From an uncultured Burkholderiaceae bacterium (lineage in GTDB: Bacteria; Pseudomonadota; Gammaproteobacteria; Burkholderiales; Burkholderiaceae_F): a DNA stretch of 9,834 nt. Where the stretch lies: contig CALGWX010000043.1 in NCBI GenBank assembly GCA_937936215.1, forward strand, positions 1 to 9,834, written 5' to 3'. Positions 1 through 6,740 of the stretch are shown here, piece by piece (position 1 is the first letter of the stretch; each line of letters begins with the position of its first letter). The position numbers and the translations under genes are program-made. The notes under the pieces are model-generated. The model worked only from the letters and a program-made list of their open reading frames with translations. It made no database searches and had not been told where the DNA came from.

Positions 1-533
1 AGGACCTAGCCACGCCGGAGTCGTGGTCGTCGCCGATCTCGACCCGCGCCGCCATCGAGGCGATGCCCGCCGGCTGCGTGGCGGTGGTCGACGCGATGGG
101 CGTGACGGACGCCGGCATCTTCGGCGACATCCTCTGCGCGCGGCTGCGCAAGCGCGGCGTCGCCGCAATCGTCACCGACGGCGTGGTGCGCGACGTTGCC
201 GGCGTGCTGGCCACGGGGCTGCCGGTGTGGTGTCGGGGCGTGGCGGCGCCACCTTCGGTGGCCGGCCTGACCTTCGTCGGCTGGCAGCAGCCGATCGGCT
301 GCGGCGGCGTGGCGGTGTTCCCGAACGACGTGATCGTCGTCGATGCCGACGGCGCGGTGGTCGTCCCGGCGGCGTTGCTCGATCAGGTGCTCGCCGCCGC
401 CGTCGAGCAGGAGCGGCTGGAGGCGTGGATCATGCGCGAGGTCGAGGCGGGCGCCGCCCTGCCAGGTCTGTATCCGCCAAACGCGGCGAACAAGGCGCGA
501 TACGAGGCGGCGGTCAAGGACGGCCGGGCCTGA
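1..533 (+). CDS. RraA-like / HMG-CHA aldolase-like protein, 5' truncated by the window edge
   Basis: The reading frame is open from base 3 (first full codon GAC) to the TGA at 531-533, giving 176 visible residues. A Met codon at 63 lies inside the conserved block 'WSSPISTRAAIEAMPAGCVAV', so it is not the start. Family members are usually about 230 residues, so some 55-60 N-terminal residues lie outside the window. The fragment carries an exact D-X20-R-D pattern (Asp at 126-128, Arg-Asp at 189-194), the metal/substrate signature of the RraA fold shared with class II 4-hydroxy-4-methyl-2-oxoglutarate aldolases. The C-terminal 'GLYPPNA' region is typical of the paralogues often annotated as 'ribonuclease activity regulator RraA'. 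A metal-dependent aldolase or oxaloacetate-type decarboxylase acting on a keto acid is more likely than true RNase E regulation, but the substrate is unknown. It converges on the c-di-GMP gene with only 18 bp between the stop codons. Family assignment is firm; function is not. Confidence 0.9.
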   Translation, partial: DLATPESWSSPISTRAAIEAMPAGCVAVVDAMGVTDAGIFGDILCARLRKRGVAAIVTDGVVRDVAGVLATGLPVWCRGVAAPPSVAGLTFVGWQQPIGCGGVAVFPNDVIVVDADGAVVVPAALLDQVLAAAVEQERLEAWIMREVEAGAALPGLYPPNAANKARYEAAVKDGRA

Positions 534-551
534 CGCCGCTCGCCGGCGCGC

Positions 552-3500
552 TCAGGCTGCGTCGAGCATCGGCTTCGGATAAGCCAGCGGCGGGCGCGTG
601 TTGCGGCCAATGGTGTCCGGCTCGCGCTGACGCTCCCGGACGAAGTCCGGCACCTGCTCCGGCGGTAGCGGCTGGCAGAAAGCAAACCCCTGTGCTCGCG
701 CGCAGCGGTTGCGGCGCAGGAACTCGACCTGCTGCAGCGTCTCCACTCCCTCGGCGACGACGATCTTGCCCAGCGCGTTGGCCATCTCGAAGATCGCGCG
801 GGCGATGATGGCCGCCTGCGGATTGTCGATGACGTCGATCAGGAAGGCGCGGTCGAGCTTCAACACGCTGGCTGGCAACTGCTTGACGTAGGCAAACGAC
901 GAGTAGCCGGTGCCGAAGTCGTCGACGGCGATCTCGATGCCCAGCTCGCGCAGCCGCTCCAGGATCGCTACCGCGTCTGGCCCCGCATCGACCAGCAGGG
1001 ATTCGGTGACCTCGAGCTCCAGGTGTCGGGCCGCGGTCGTCGAGCTGGCCAGTGCGCCTTCCACCACGGCGGCGAACGAGGGATTGCGCAACTGCACCGG
1101 CGATACGTTGATCGACACGCGGGAGATCACGACGCCCTGCTCGACCCAGCGCCGGTGCTGCTCGCAGGCCTCGCGCAGCACCCAGGTGCCGATCGGCTCG
1201 ATCAGCCCGCTTTCCTCGGCATAGTCGATGAAGGACTCGGGCCCGACGAGGCCCTGTTGCGGATGCTGCCAGCGCAGCAGGGCCTCGACTGCGCACACTT
1301 CGCCGGTGGCCAGATCGATCTGTGGCTGGTAGTAGAGCCTGAATTCGCCGCGACGCAACGCTTCGCGCAGCTCGCGATCGACGGTCACGCGCGCCGAGGC
1401 GTCGGCATTCATCCGCTCTTCGAAGAAGGCATAACGGCCGCGGCCTCGGTCCTTGGCGCGGTACAGCGCGATGTCGGCCTTCTTCAGCAGTTCGGCGCTC
1501 GTTTCGCCGTCCTTGGGGAAGATCGCAATGCCAACGCTGCCGCCGGCGTACATCGCGCTGCCCTCGATCTCGAACGGCTGGTTCAGCGCCCCGATCAGCG
1601 TGCGCGCGACGCTGCCGGCATCGGCGGCCTCCTTGATGTGGGGCAGGACCACCGTGAATTCGTCGCCGCCCAGCCGCGCGACGACGTCGCCCTTGCGGAC
1701 CGAGCGCCGGATCCGGCTTGCGGCCTTGCGCAGCAGCACGTCGCCGGCGGCGTGGCCGAGCATGTCGTTGATGCGCTTGAAACGGTCGAGATCGATGTAC
1801 AGCACGGCCAGCATCCGCGACTCTCGCCGCGCCATCCTGATCTGCTGCGACAGCATGTCCATGAGGTAATGCCGGTTCGGCATCCCGGTAAGACTGTCGT
1901 AGTGGGCCTGGTCATGCAGCTGTTTGTCGCGCGCTACCGACGACAGGGCCACCGCCAGCCGGTCGATCACGCCGGCCAGCGCCAGTGCCTTCTCGGTCGA
2001 CAACGACGCCCGTTGGTCGTGCCCGAGGACGACGATGCCCCATGCCTTGTCTGCGCGGGCGATTGGCAGCATGTACAGGTATCGGGTGCCTCGCTTGCGC
2101 AGCATGGCTCGGTACGCAGCCGGCAGACGAATCGAGGTCGACCATCGGCGAAGGCTGGAATCGACGTTCGACAGGTCAAGCGGGTGCGGCAGGGTTTCCC
2201 GGACGGTGGCGCCGTCAGCGCCGCGCAGGTAGACCTGCGTCGCACCCGGCGAGTCGGCCTCAAGCAGCCCGAGGCTGACCACCCGGACTTGCGCAATCTC
2301 ATGGATGCAGGCGAGCGCGATGTCCGCCACCTGGCGCATGTCCACGGTCGTCAAAATGGTGCGGTCGATCTCCGAAAACGCCGACAACGTGCGGAAGTGC
2401 AGCCCCAGTTCCGCCGCCATGGCGTTGAACGAACGGGCGATCTGCCCGAACTCGTCTGGCGAATGGACCTGGACGGGGGTGACGAAGTCGCGTCGGGCGA
2501 CCCGCTGCGTGCCGCAAAGCAGGCGGCGTAGCGGAACCAGGATGCGGCGGACCTGGCTCGCGGCGATCAGCGCCACCACGACCAACGCGAACGTAGAGGC
2601 CGGCAGGAAAGCGGCGTAGAAGCCGCGCATCCCCTGCAACAGCTCCGATTCTGGAGCCAGGGCCGCGAAGATCAGGTCGCTGCCCGCGAAGTGATCGTTG
2701 ATCAGAGCGGGCTGCGGCAAAGCGAGCAGCCGGTTGCCGCCGGCTTCGACCGTCATCACCTTGGCCGCCGCGGCCGATGCCGCCAACAGCGGCATGTCGG
2801 CGGAGTCGACCGACTCGGGGCAGGTAAGCCGCTGGCCCGTGGTCGTCAACGCACAGCGGAGGAAACGTGACTGCTCGATGGCGCCCTCCGCCCAGAGAAA
2901 GCGCCGACTCAGGGATGCCGCGATGAAGCCGATCTTGGGATGATCCGCCACCGCGTGGACGAGGCTGAGGCCGGCGACATCGCCGAGCGAGGCGACCAAC
3001 GCCGTGGCGGGGCGGGCGCTCACAGCTTCAAGCGCGCGCAGGTCGAAGCCATCGAGCGCTGGCGGCTGGCCGTCCTGGAACACCAGGCGACCTTGGCGGT
3101 CGAGGAGCATCACGCCGTCGAACTCGCGTCCCACGCGGGGCGCGAGATAGGCGCGGGCGTTGGACGCGGTCGATGACTCTTGCAGTATCGAGTCTGCCCA
3201 GAGCAGCCGTTCATTCACGGCGGCAGCGAACTGGCGCGTGTGCGATGCCAGTTCATCCTCGACATGCGCCCGCATGACACGGGAGACGTAGAGGTAAGAC
3301 ACCCCCGCGAGCAGGATCACCGGCACGAGACCTGCAAGGATGAACATCGTCATCAGGCGCCGTCCGACGCCGCTTTCCACGTACGAACGCAGGCGACGAA
3401 GCGGTCCGGCGGTTGGACGAACCGGCCGTGCACGGGGGACGGAGGCTAAGGGTCTGTCCGGGCCGCCTTCCCCGCCCGATTGCCCGCTTGAGAGTTGAGC

Positions 3501-3665
3501 CCGGTCGCGCGGCGAAGAGTCCGAGCCGGCGTGGTTCGGAGGCGTTGCCGGCGAGTCGTCCTCGGGTAGCTTCGTCGTCGGCGCACCCGCGAAGCTTTGC
3601 GTGGCCGGGCCCTCGTAGTCGGTCACCCTTTTCCACATCGGCGACAGGCCGGAGTCGTCGGGCAT
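552..3665 (-). CDS. Membrane-bound sensor diguanylate cyclase/phosphodiesterase (Cache-like sensor-HAMP-GAF-GGDEF-EAL)
   Basis: This 1037-residue protein should make and/or degrade cyclic di-GMP at the inner membrane in response to a periplasmic signal. Order: Pro/Ser/Asp-rich cytoplasmic N-terminus (1-95), TM1 (about 104-128), periplasmic sensor (about 129-348, Cache-like with two subdomains; C271 and C282 could form a disulfide), TM2 (about 350-371), HAMP (about 370-423), GAF-like region (about 425-580), GGDEF (about 585-750) and EAL (about 760-1015). The GGDEF motif is intact at 666-670 and has an RxxD inhibitory site (R657-D660) five residues before it. The EAL half keeps E794 of the EAL motif, N853, E885, D915-D916, K936, E972/E975 and Q992, so phosphodiesterase activity is expected. 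Such tandem proteins are often one-sided in vivo; net activity cannot be read here. ATG 3665 is the first start after an in-frame stop (3769-3771), but its Shine-Dalgarno is weak. A later start, such as Met11 or GTG at codon 96, is possible. It is divergent from the aminotransferase, with no evident functional link. Confidence 0.95.
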   Translation of the reverse strand: MPDDSGLSPMWKRVTDYEGPATQSFAGAPTTKLPEDDSPATPPNHAGSDSSPRDRAQLSSGQSGGEGGPDRPLASVPRARPVRPTAGPLRRLRSYVESGVGRRLMTMFILAGLVPVILLAGVSYLYVSRVMRAHVEDELASHTRQFAAAVNERLLWADSILQESSTASNARAYLAPRVGREFDGVMLLDRQGRLVFQDGQPPALDGFDLRALEAVSARPATALVASLGDVAGLSLVHAVADHPKIGFIAASLSRRFLWAEGAIEQSRFLRCALTTTGQRLTCPESVDSADMPLLAASAAAAKVMTVEAGGNRLLALPQPALINDHFAGSDLIFAALAPESELLQGMRGFYAAFLPASTFALVVVALIAASQVRRILVPLRRLLCGTQRVARRDFVTPVQVHSPDEFGQIARSFNAMAAELGLHFRTLSAFSEIDRTILTTVDMRQVADIALACIHEIAQVRVVSLGLLEADSPGATQVYLRGADGATVRETLPHPLDLSNVDSSLRRWSTSIRLPAAYRAMLRKRGTRYLYMLPIARADKAWGIVVLGHDQRASLSTEKALALAGVIDRLAVALSSVARDKQLHDQAHYDSLTGMPNRHYLMDMLSQQIRMARRESRMLAVLYIDLDRFKRINDMLGHAAGDVLLRKAASRIRRSVRKGDVVARLGGDEFTVVLPHIKEAADAGSVARTLIGALNQPFEIEGSAMYAGGSVGIAIFPKDGETSAELLKKADIALYRAKDRGRGRYAFFEERMNADASARVTVDRELREALRRGEFRLYYQPQIDLATGEVCAVEALLRWQHPQQGLVGPESFIDYAEESGLIEPIGTWVLREACEQHRRWVEQGVVISRVSINVSPVQLRNPSFAAVVEGALASSTTAARHLELEVTESLLVDAGPDAVAILERLRELGIEIAVDDFGTGYSSFAYVKQLPASVLKLDRAFLIDVIDNPQAAIIARAIFEMANALGKIVVAEGVETLQQVEFLRRNRCARAQGFAFCQPLPPEQVPDFVRERQREPDTIGRNTRPPLAYPKPMLDAA

Positions 3666-3920
3666 GGCTGCTGCGCTGGCCTTCAGGTGAAGCGTGGATG
3701 TGAACCGCTTGCGAACCGACTTCGTGAAAACAGATCGCTTCTCTGGGGCCGCGCCGGGACCGCGCGATCTTCAGCAACCGGGGAACCCTGAGTGCCCCTT
3801 CCAGCAAGGCCAGGGCATGGTATCCCGCAAAGATGGGATGCGCGCGAGCCGGCTGTGCCGCTTGTCGGCGGCAAAGGCGCCGCTCGGCTTCTGGCTGAGG
3901 CAGTCCGGGTTGCCTCGCCG

Positions 3921-3956
3921 GAAGGTCGGCGGGCCGCTTGTTGAAGGTCGCCGGGC
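3921..3956 (+). repeat. Direct repeat pair upstream of the aminotransferase, possible operator
   Basis: GAAGGTCGGCGGGC (3921-3934) recurs as GAAGGTCGCCGGGC (3943-3956). The copies match at 13 of 14 positions and start 22 bp apart, close to two helical turns. They lie about 80-115 bp before the aminotransferase start. This is compatible with a tandem activator-binding site, but no regulator gene is in view and a chance repeat in GC-rich DNA is possible. Confidence 0.4.
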
Positions 3957-3969
3957 TGGGTCATTGCGG

Positions 3970-3995
3970 GCGGCGCCGACCTCGAAGCGGCGCCG
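3970..3995 (+). repeat. Paired GCGGCGCCG boxes just upstream of the possible aminotransferase promoter
   Basis: The 9-mer GCGGCGCCG occurs at 3970-3978 and again, identically, at 3987-3995. Each copy contains the 8-bp palindrome CGGCGCCG. The second box ends 6 bp before the putative -10 (4002-4007), so a bound protein would cover the -35 region. In such GC-rich DNA short palindromes arise by chance; the exact pair in this position is the only reason to list it. Confidence 0.3.
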
Positions 3996-4001
3996 CGCGC
4001 C

Positions 4002-4007
4002 TAGACT
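4002..4007 (+). promoter_or_regulatory. Possible -10 element for the aminotransferase (TAGACT)
   Basis: TAGACT matches 4 of 6 positions of the sigma-70 -10 consensus and sits in the most AT-rich spot before the gene. A start about 6-8 bases downstream would leave a leader of roughly 25 nt before ATG 4038. I see no good -35 at 16-18 bp, so a factor-assisted promoter or a false match are both possible. Confidence 0.3.
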
Positions 4008-4037
4008 GCGCGCGATCCACCCTTTCCGAGACTCCGC

Positions 4038-5375
4038 ATGCACCGCGAATCGCACATCCTGCATCGGCAGCTGCGCGGGCAGTACCCGCTGGCGGCGACG
4101 GCTTCCGGCTGCTGGATCGTGGACGGCGAGGGGCGGCGGTATCTGGACGCTTCCGGCGGCGCGGCGGTCTCCTGCCTAGGCCACGGCCACCCGGACGTGC
4201 TGGCGGCGATGCACGCGCAGCTGGATCGCATCGCCTACGCCCACACCAGCTTCTTCTCCACCGAGGTCGCCGAGCGACTCGCCGATGCGCTGGTGGCCAA
4301 GGCGCCGGCCGGGATCTCGCATGTGTATCTCGTCTCCGGCGGCTCGGAGGCGATGGAGGCGGCGCTGAAGCTCGCCCGCCAGTACTTCGTCGAGATCGGC
4401 CAGCCGCAGCGCGCGCGCTTCATCGCCCGCCGCAACAGCTACCACGGCAACACGCTGGGCGCGCTGGCCGTCGGTGGCAACGCGTGGCGGCGGGCGCAGT
4501 TTGCGCCGCTGCTGATCGACGTCGAGCACGTCGCACCGCCGTATGCCTATCGCGACCAGCGCGGCGGCGAGTCCGAGGCGCAGTACTGCGGCCGGCTGGT
4601 CGCCGAGGTCGAGGAGGCCTTCGCCCGCGTCGGCGGCGAGCGGGTCATCGCCTTCGTCGCCGAAACGGTGGGCGGGGCCACCAGCGGCTGCCTGACCGCG
4701 CCAGCCGGCTACTACCGCGCCGTGCGCGAGATCTGCGACCGGCATGGCGCGCTGCTGATCCTCGACGAAGTGATGTGCGGCATGGGCCGCACCGGCACCC
4801 TGCACGCCTGCGCGCAGGAGGGCGTGGCGCCGGACCTCATGGCGATCGCCAAGGGCCTGGGCGGCGGCTACCAGCCGGTCGGCGCGGTGCTGGTCGCCGG
4901 CAAGGTCATCGATGCGCTCGCCGCCGGCAGCGGCTTCTTCCAGCACGGCCACACCTACATCGGCCACCCGATGGCCTGCGCGGCGGCGCTGGCGGTGCAG
5001 CAGGTGCTCGAGCGCGACCGGCTGGTCGAGCGCTGCGCGGCGACGGGGCAGGCGCTGCGCCGGCGCCTGCAGGCGGCCTTCGGCGGCCACCCACACGTCG
5101 GCGACATCCGCGGCCGCGGCCTGTTTCTGGCGCTGGAGCTGGTGGCAGACCGCGATACGAAGGCGCCCTTCGACCCGTCGCGGCGGCTGGCGGCGAGGGT
5201 CCGCGCCGCGGCGATGGAGGTCGGGCTGCTGTGCTACCCCATGGGCGGCACCATCGACGGCAAGCACGGCGACCACGTGCTGCTGGCGCCGCCGTTCATC
5301 ATCGAGGACGCCGAACTCGACCTGCTGGTGGAGCGGCTGCAGCGGGCAATCGATCGCTGCACCCGCGCCGCCTGA
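4038..5375 (+). CDS. Class III PLP-dependent aminotransferase (substrate unresolved)
   Basis: This 445-residue cytoplasmic enzyme belongs to the fold-type I, class III (omega) aminotransferases, which move an amino group between an amino compound and a keto acid through PLP. Visible signatures: the phosphate-binding 'SGGSEA' (G101-G102-S103-E104), the 'YHG' motif with the ring-stacking aromatic (Y135-H136-G137), 'LILDEV' whose D243 contacts the PLP nitrogen, 'AIAKGLGGGYQP' with the Schiff-base lysine K272, and 'HGHTYIGHP' with T306 for the neighbouring subunit's phosphate site. The C-terminal 'DIRGRGLF' is also present. Length is normal and nothing is missing. ATG 4038 is the only Met after the in-frame TAG at 4002-4004, though its ribosome site is weak. 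The family covers GABA, beta-alanine, taurine, ornithine and amine transaminases; the sequence alone does not separate these. It heads the TRAP cluster, 138 bp before the solute-binding gene, with no strong terminator between. By inference it acts on the imported solute or a product of it. Confidence 0.95.
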   Translation: MHRESHILHRQLRGQYPLAATASGCWIVDGEGRRYLDASGGAAVSCLGHGHPDVLAAMHAQLDRIAYAHTSFFSTEVAERLADALVAKAPAGISHVYLVSGGSEAMEAALKLARQYFVEIGQPQRARFIARRNSYHGNTLGALAVGGNAWRRAQFAPLLIDVEHVAPPYAYRDQRGGESEAQYCGRLVAEVEEAFARVGGERVIAFVAETVGGATSGCLTAPAGYYRAVREICDRHGALLILDEVMCGMGRTGTLHACAQEGVAPDLMAIAKGLGGGYQPVGAVLVAGKVIDALAAGSGFFQHGHTYIGHPMACAAALAVQQVLERDRLVERCAATGQALRRRLQAAFGGHPHVGDIRGRGLFLALELVADRDTKAPFDPSRRLAARVRAAAMEVGLLCYPMGGTIDGKHGDHVLLAPPFIIEDAELDLLVERLQRAIDRCTRAA

Positions 5376-5446
5376 GGGCGAAGTGGCGCAGGAGCTACGC
5401 AGCAACGCCTACGGGGCAGCCGCGGTTGCCGCCGGCGGCGGGCGGC

Positions 5447-5480
5447 GTCATAGTCCGCGGCACCCCGTCGTAGCCCGCGG
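5447..5480 (+). repeat. Tandem 14-bp direct repeat with CCGCGG cores before the TAXI gene
   Basis: GTCATAGTCCGCGG (5447-5460) recurs as GTCGTAGCCCGCGG (5467-5480), matching at 12 of 14 positions at an exact 20-bp period. Each copy ends in the palindrome CCGCGG, and a third CCGCGG lies at 5420-5425. The pair ends 33 bp before the TAXI start codon, in a position suited to an operator or a second promoter. No regulator can be assigned. Confidence 0.4.
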
Positions 5481-5501
5481 GCCAACAATCACGTCTAAAG
5501 C

Positions 5502-5507
5502 AAGGAG
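5502..5507 (+). promoter_or_regulatory. Strong Shine-Dalgarno AAGGAG of the TAXI gene
   Basis: AAGGAG sits 6 nt before ATG 5514. It fixes the start of the solute-binding protein and fits the high translation expected of a periplasmic binding protein. The aminotransferase upstream has no comparable site. Confidence 0.8.
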
Positions 5508-5513
5508 AACGAC

Positions 5514-6488
5514 ATGAGACTGACCCTCTCCCTTTGCGCCGCGGCACTGGCCGCCGGCTTCCTCGCGACCGCCCCGCAGCCGGCGGCCGCGCAGCAGAAG
5601 TTCGTCACCATCGGCACTGGCGGCGTCACCGGGGTGTACTACGCCGCCGGCGGCGCCATCTGCCGGCTGGTCAACAAGGACCGCGCCAAGCACGGCATCC
5701 GCTGCTCGGTGGAGTCCACCGGCGGCTCGGTGTTCAACATCAACACCATCCGCGCCGGCGAGCTCGACATGGGCGTGGCGCAGTCCGACTGGCAGTTCCA
5801 CGCCACCAAGGGCACCGCGGTGTTCAAGGACGCCGGCGCGTTTAGCGACCTGCGGGCGATGTTCTCGCTGCACCCGGAGCCGTTCACGGTGCTGGCGCGC
5901 AAGGAAGCGAACATCAAGCGCTTCGAGGACTTCAAGGGCAAGCGCTTCAACGTCGGCAACCCCGGCTCGGGCACGCGCGCCTCGATGGAGGAACTGCTCA
6001 ACGCGATGGGCTGGAAGCTGTCGGACTTCGCGCTCGCCTCCGAGCTGCGGGCCGACGAGCACGGCCCGGCGCTGTGCGACAACAAGATCGACGGCTTCTT
6101 CTACGGCGTCGGCCACCCGTCGGCCAACATCCAGGACCCGACCACCACCTGCGGCGCGCAGCTCATTTCTCTCACCGGCCCGGCGGTGGACAAGCTGGTC
6201 AAGGAGCATCCGTACTACGCCTACGCCACCATCCCGGGCGGCATGTATGCCAACAACCCGAACCCGACGCAGACCTACGGCGTGCTGGCCACCTTCGTCA
6301 CCAGCGCCAAGGTGCCGGCCGACGTGGTCTACAACGTCACCAAGGCGGTGTTCGACAACTTCGACGAGTTCAAGAAGCTGCACCCGGCGCTGGCCAACCT
6401 CGATCCCAAGAAGATGATCAAGGACGGCCTGTCGGCGCCGCTGCACGAGGGCGCCATCCGCTACTACAAGGAAAAGGGCTGGATGTAA
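5514..6488 (+). CDS. TAXI-family TRAP transporter solute-binding protein
   Basis: This 324-residue protein is the periplasmic ligand-capture component of a TRAP (tripartite ATP-independent periplasmic) transporter of the TAXI type, which delivers its ligand to a sodium- or proton-driven permease. A Sec signal peptide is clear: R2, a hydrophobic core to about A20, and a likely cleavage after A26 (PAAA|QQKF). The mature protein opens with the family signature 'TIGTGGVTGVYY' (32-43) and has the usual 'STGGSVFNI' (68-76), 'GVAQSDW' (87-93) and 'VGNPGSGTR' (147-155) blocks. Four cysteines remain after processing (C50, C64, C188, C213) and could form two disulfides. Length is normal. The few characterised TAXI proteins bind compounds such as glutamate or dicarboxylates; the ligand here is unknown. 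It is followed by the fused permease after a structured 252-bp spacer that may keep its mRNA level above that of the permease. Confidence 0.95.
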   Translation: MRLTLSLCAAALAAGFLATAPQPAAAQQKFVTIGTGGVTGVYYAAGGAICRLVNKDRAKHGIRCSVESTGGSVFNINTIRAGELDMGVAQSDWQFHATKGTAVFKDAGAFSDLRAMFSLHPEPFTVLARKEANIKRFEDFKGKRFNVGNPGSGTRASMEELLNAMGWKLSDFALASELRADEHGPALCDNKIDGFFYGVGHPSANIQDPTTTCGAQLISLTGPAVDKLVKEHPYYAYATIPGGMYANNPNPTQTYGVLATFVTSAKVPADVVYNVTKAVFDNFDEFKKLHPALANLDPKKMIKDGLSAPLHEGAIRYYKEKGWM

Positions 6489-6551
6489 CCGGCGCCGCCG
6501 CGGCATCCGCAAGGCCGTGAGTCCATCTCCTGCGGGTGCCGGTCTCGCGGC

Positions 6552-6568
6552 TGCGGCTGGCGGCCGCA
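6552..6568 (+). other. Small GC hairpin in the TAXI-permease spacer
   Basis: TGCGGC (6552-6557) pairs with GCCGCA (6563-6568) across a 5-nt loop. It is the first of three foldable elements between binding protein and permease. A 6-bp stem is weak evidence alone in GC-rich DNA. Confidence 0.35.
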
Positions 6569-6577
6569 CGAGGCGGT

Positions 6578-6595
6578 GCCGCGCCGCGGCGCGGC
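6578..6595. repeat. Perfect 18-bp palindrome GCCGCGCCGCGGCGCGGC
   Basis: Bases 6578-6595 equal their own reverse complement. It lies non-coding between the TAXI gene and the permease, 48 bp before the larger hairpin. In RNA it could fold as a 7-bp stem with a 4-nt loop; in DNA it could be a dimer-binding site. The all-G/C alphabet makes chance more likely than for a mixed sequence. Confidence 0.5.
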
Positions 6596-6642
6596 GCGAC
6601 CTCGGGCCGCTCGGGGCGATTGCCGGCCAGCCGCTGAGTTAG

Positions 6643-6673
6643 CAAACAGGCCGGCTCGCCCCCGGCCTGTTTG
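6643..6673 (+). terminator. Strong hairpin between TAXI gene and permease: attenuator, partial terminator or mRNA stabiliser
   Basis: CAAACAGGCCGG (6643-6654) pairs perfectly with CCGGCCTGTTTG (6662-6673) around a 7-nt loop, a 12-bp uninterrupted stem. The A-rich 5' arm and T-rich 3' arm resemble a bidirectional intrinsic terminator, but the stem is followed by ACTTCTG rather than a long T-run, so readthrough is likely. It stands 67 bp before the permease start, the classic place for an element that lets the binding protein outnumber its permease, either by partial termination or by protecting the upstream mRNA from 3' exonucleases. Confidence 0.7.
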
Positions 6674-6740
6674 ACTTCTGCGCCAGCGGCGGCGGAACAT
6701 CGTCCCGACAACAAGGCGGCACCCCGGGGAGGAGAAGGCA

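Larger units (their letters stand above)
3666..4037. other. Divergent intergenic region (372 bp) between the c-di-GMP gene and the aminotransferase
   Basis: Open frames cross this stretch, but their translations are Arg/Ala/Pro-rich, resemble no family, and run into the neighbouring genes out of frame, so I see no gene. It must hold the promoters for both flanking genes. Visible structure: GAACCG twice at an 11-bp period (3702-3707, 3713-3718) about 37-53 bp before the c-di-GMP gene; a weak hairpin (ATCCC 3822-3826 / GGGAT 3835-3839, 8-nt loop); and two direct-repeat pairs next to the aminotransferase, listed separately. Confidence 0.7.

Noticed and set aside
534..551. Possible bidirectional terminator between the convergent genes (CGCCGGCG, 541-548)
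   Set aside because: Only an 8-bp palindrome with no loop and no T-tract on either strand; not enough to call a terminator.
1023..2531. Open frame of 502 codons on the + strand opposite the GGDEF-EAL gene
   Set aside because: Its translation lacks recognisable domains, while the opposite strand encodes intact GGDEF and EAL regions in the same bases.
3694..4179. Open frames filling the divergent intergenic region
   Set aside because: Arg/Ala/Pro-rich, no family resemblance, no ribosome site, and they run out of frame into the aminotransferase.
5428..5439. GCCGCCGGCGGC palindrome between aminotransferase and TAXI gene as a terminator
   Set aside because: A 12-bp palindrome without room for a longer stem and no T-run after it; common in GC-rich DNA.
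3938..5473. Open frame of 511 codons overlapping the aminotransferase
   Set aside because: Arg/Gly/Pro/Ala-rich shadow translation, whereas the overlapped frame contains every class III aminotransferase motif.
5494..5499. TCTAAA as a -10 element for the TAXI gene
   Set aside because: A transcript from it would begin at or within the Shine-Dalgarno AAGGAG, leaving no usable ribosome site, and no -35 is visible.
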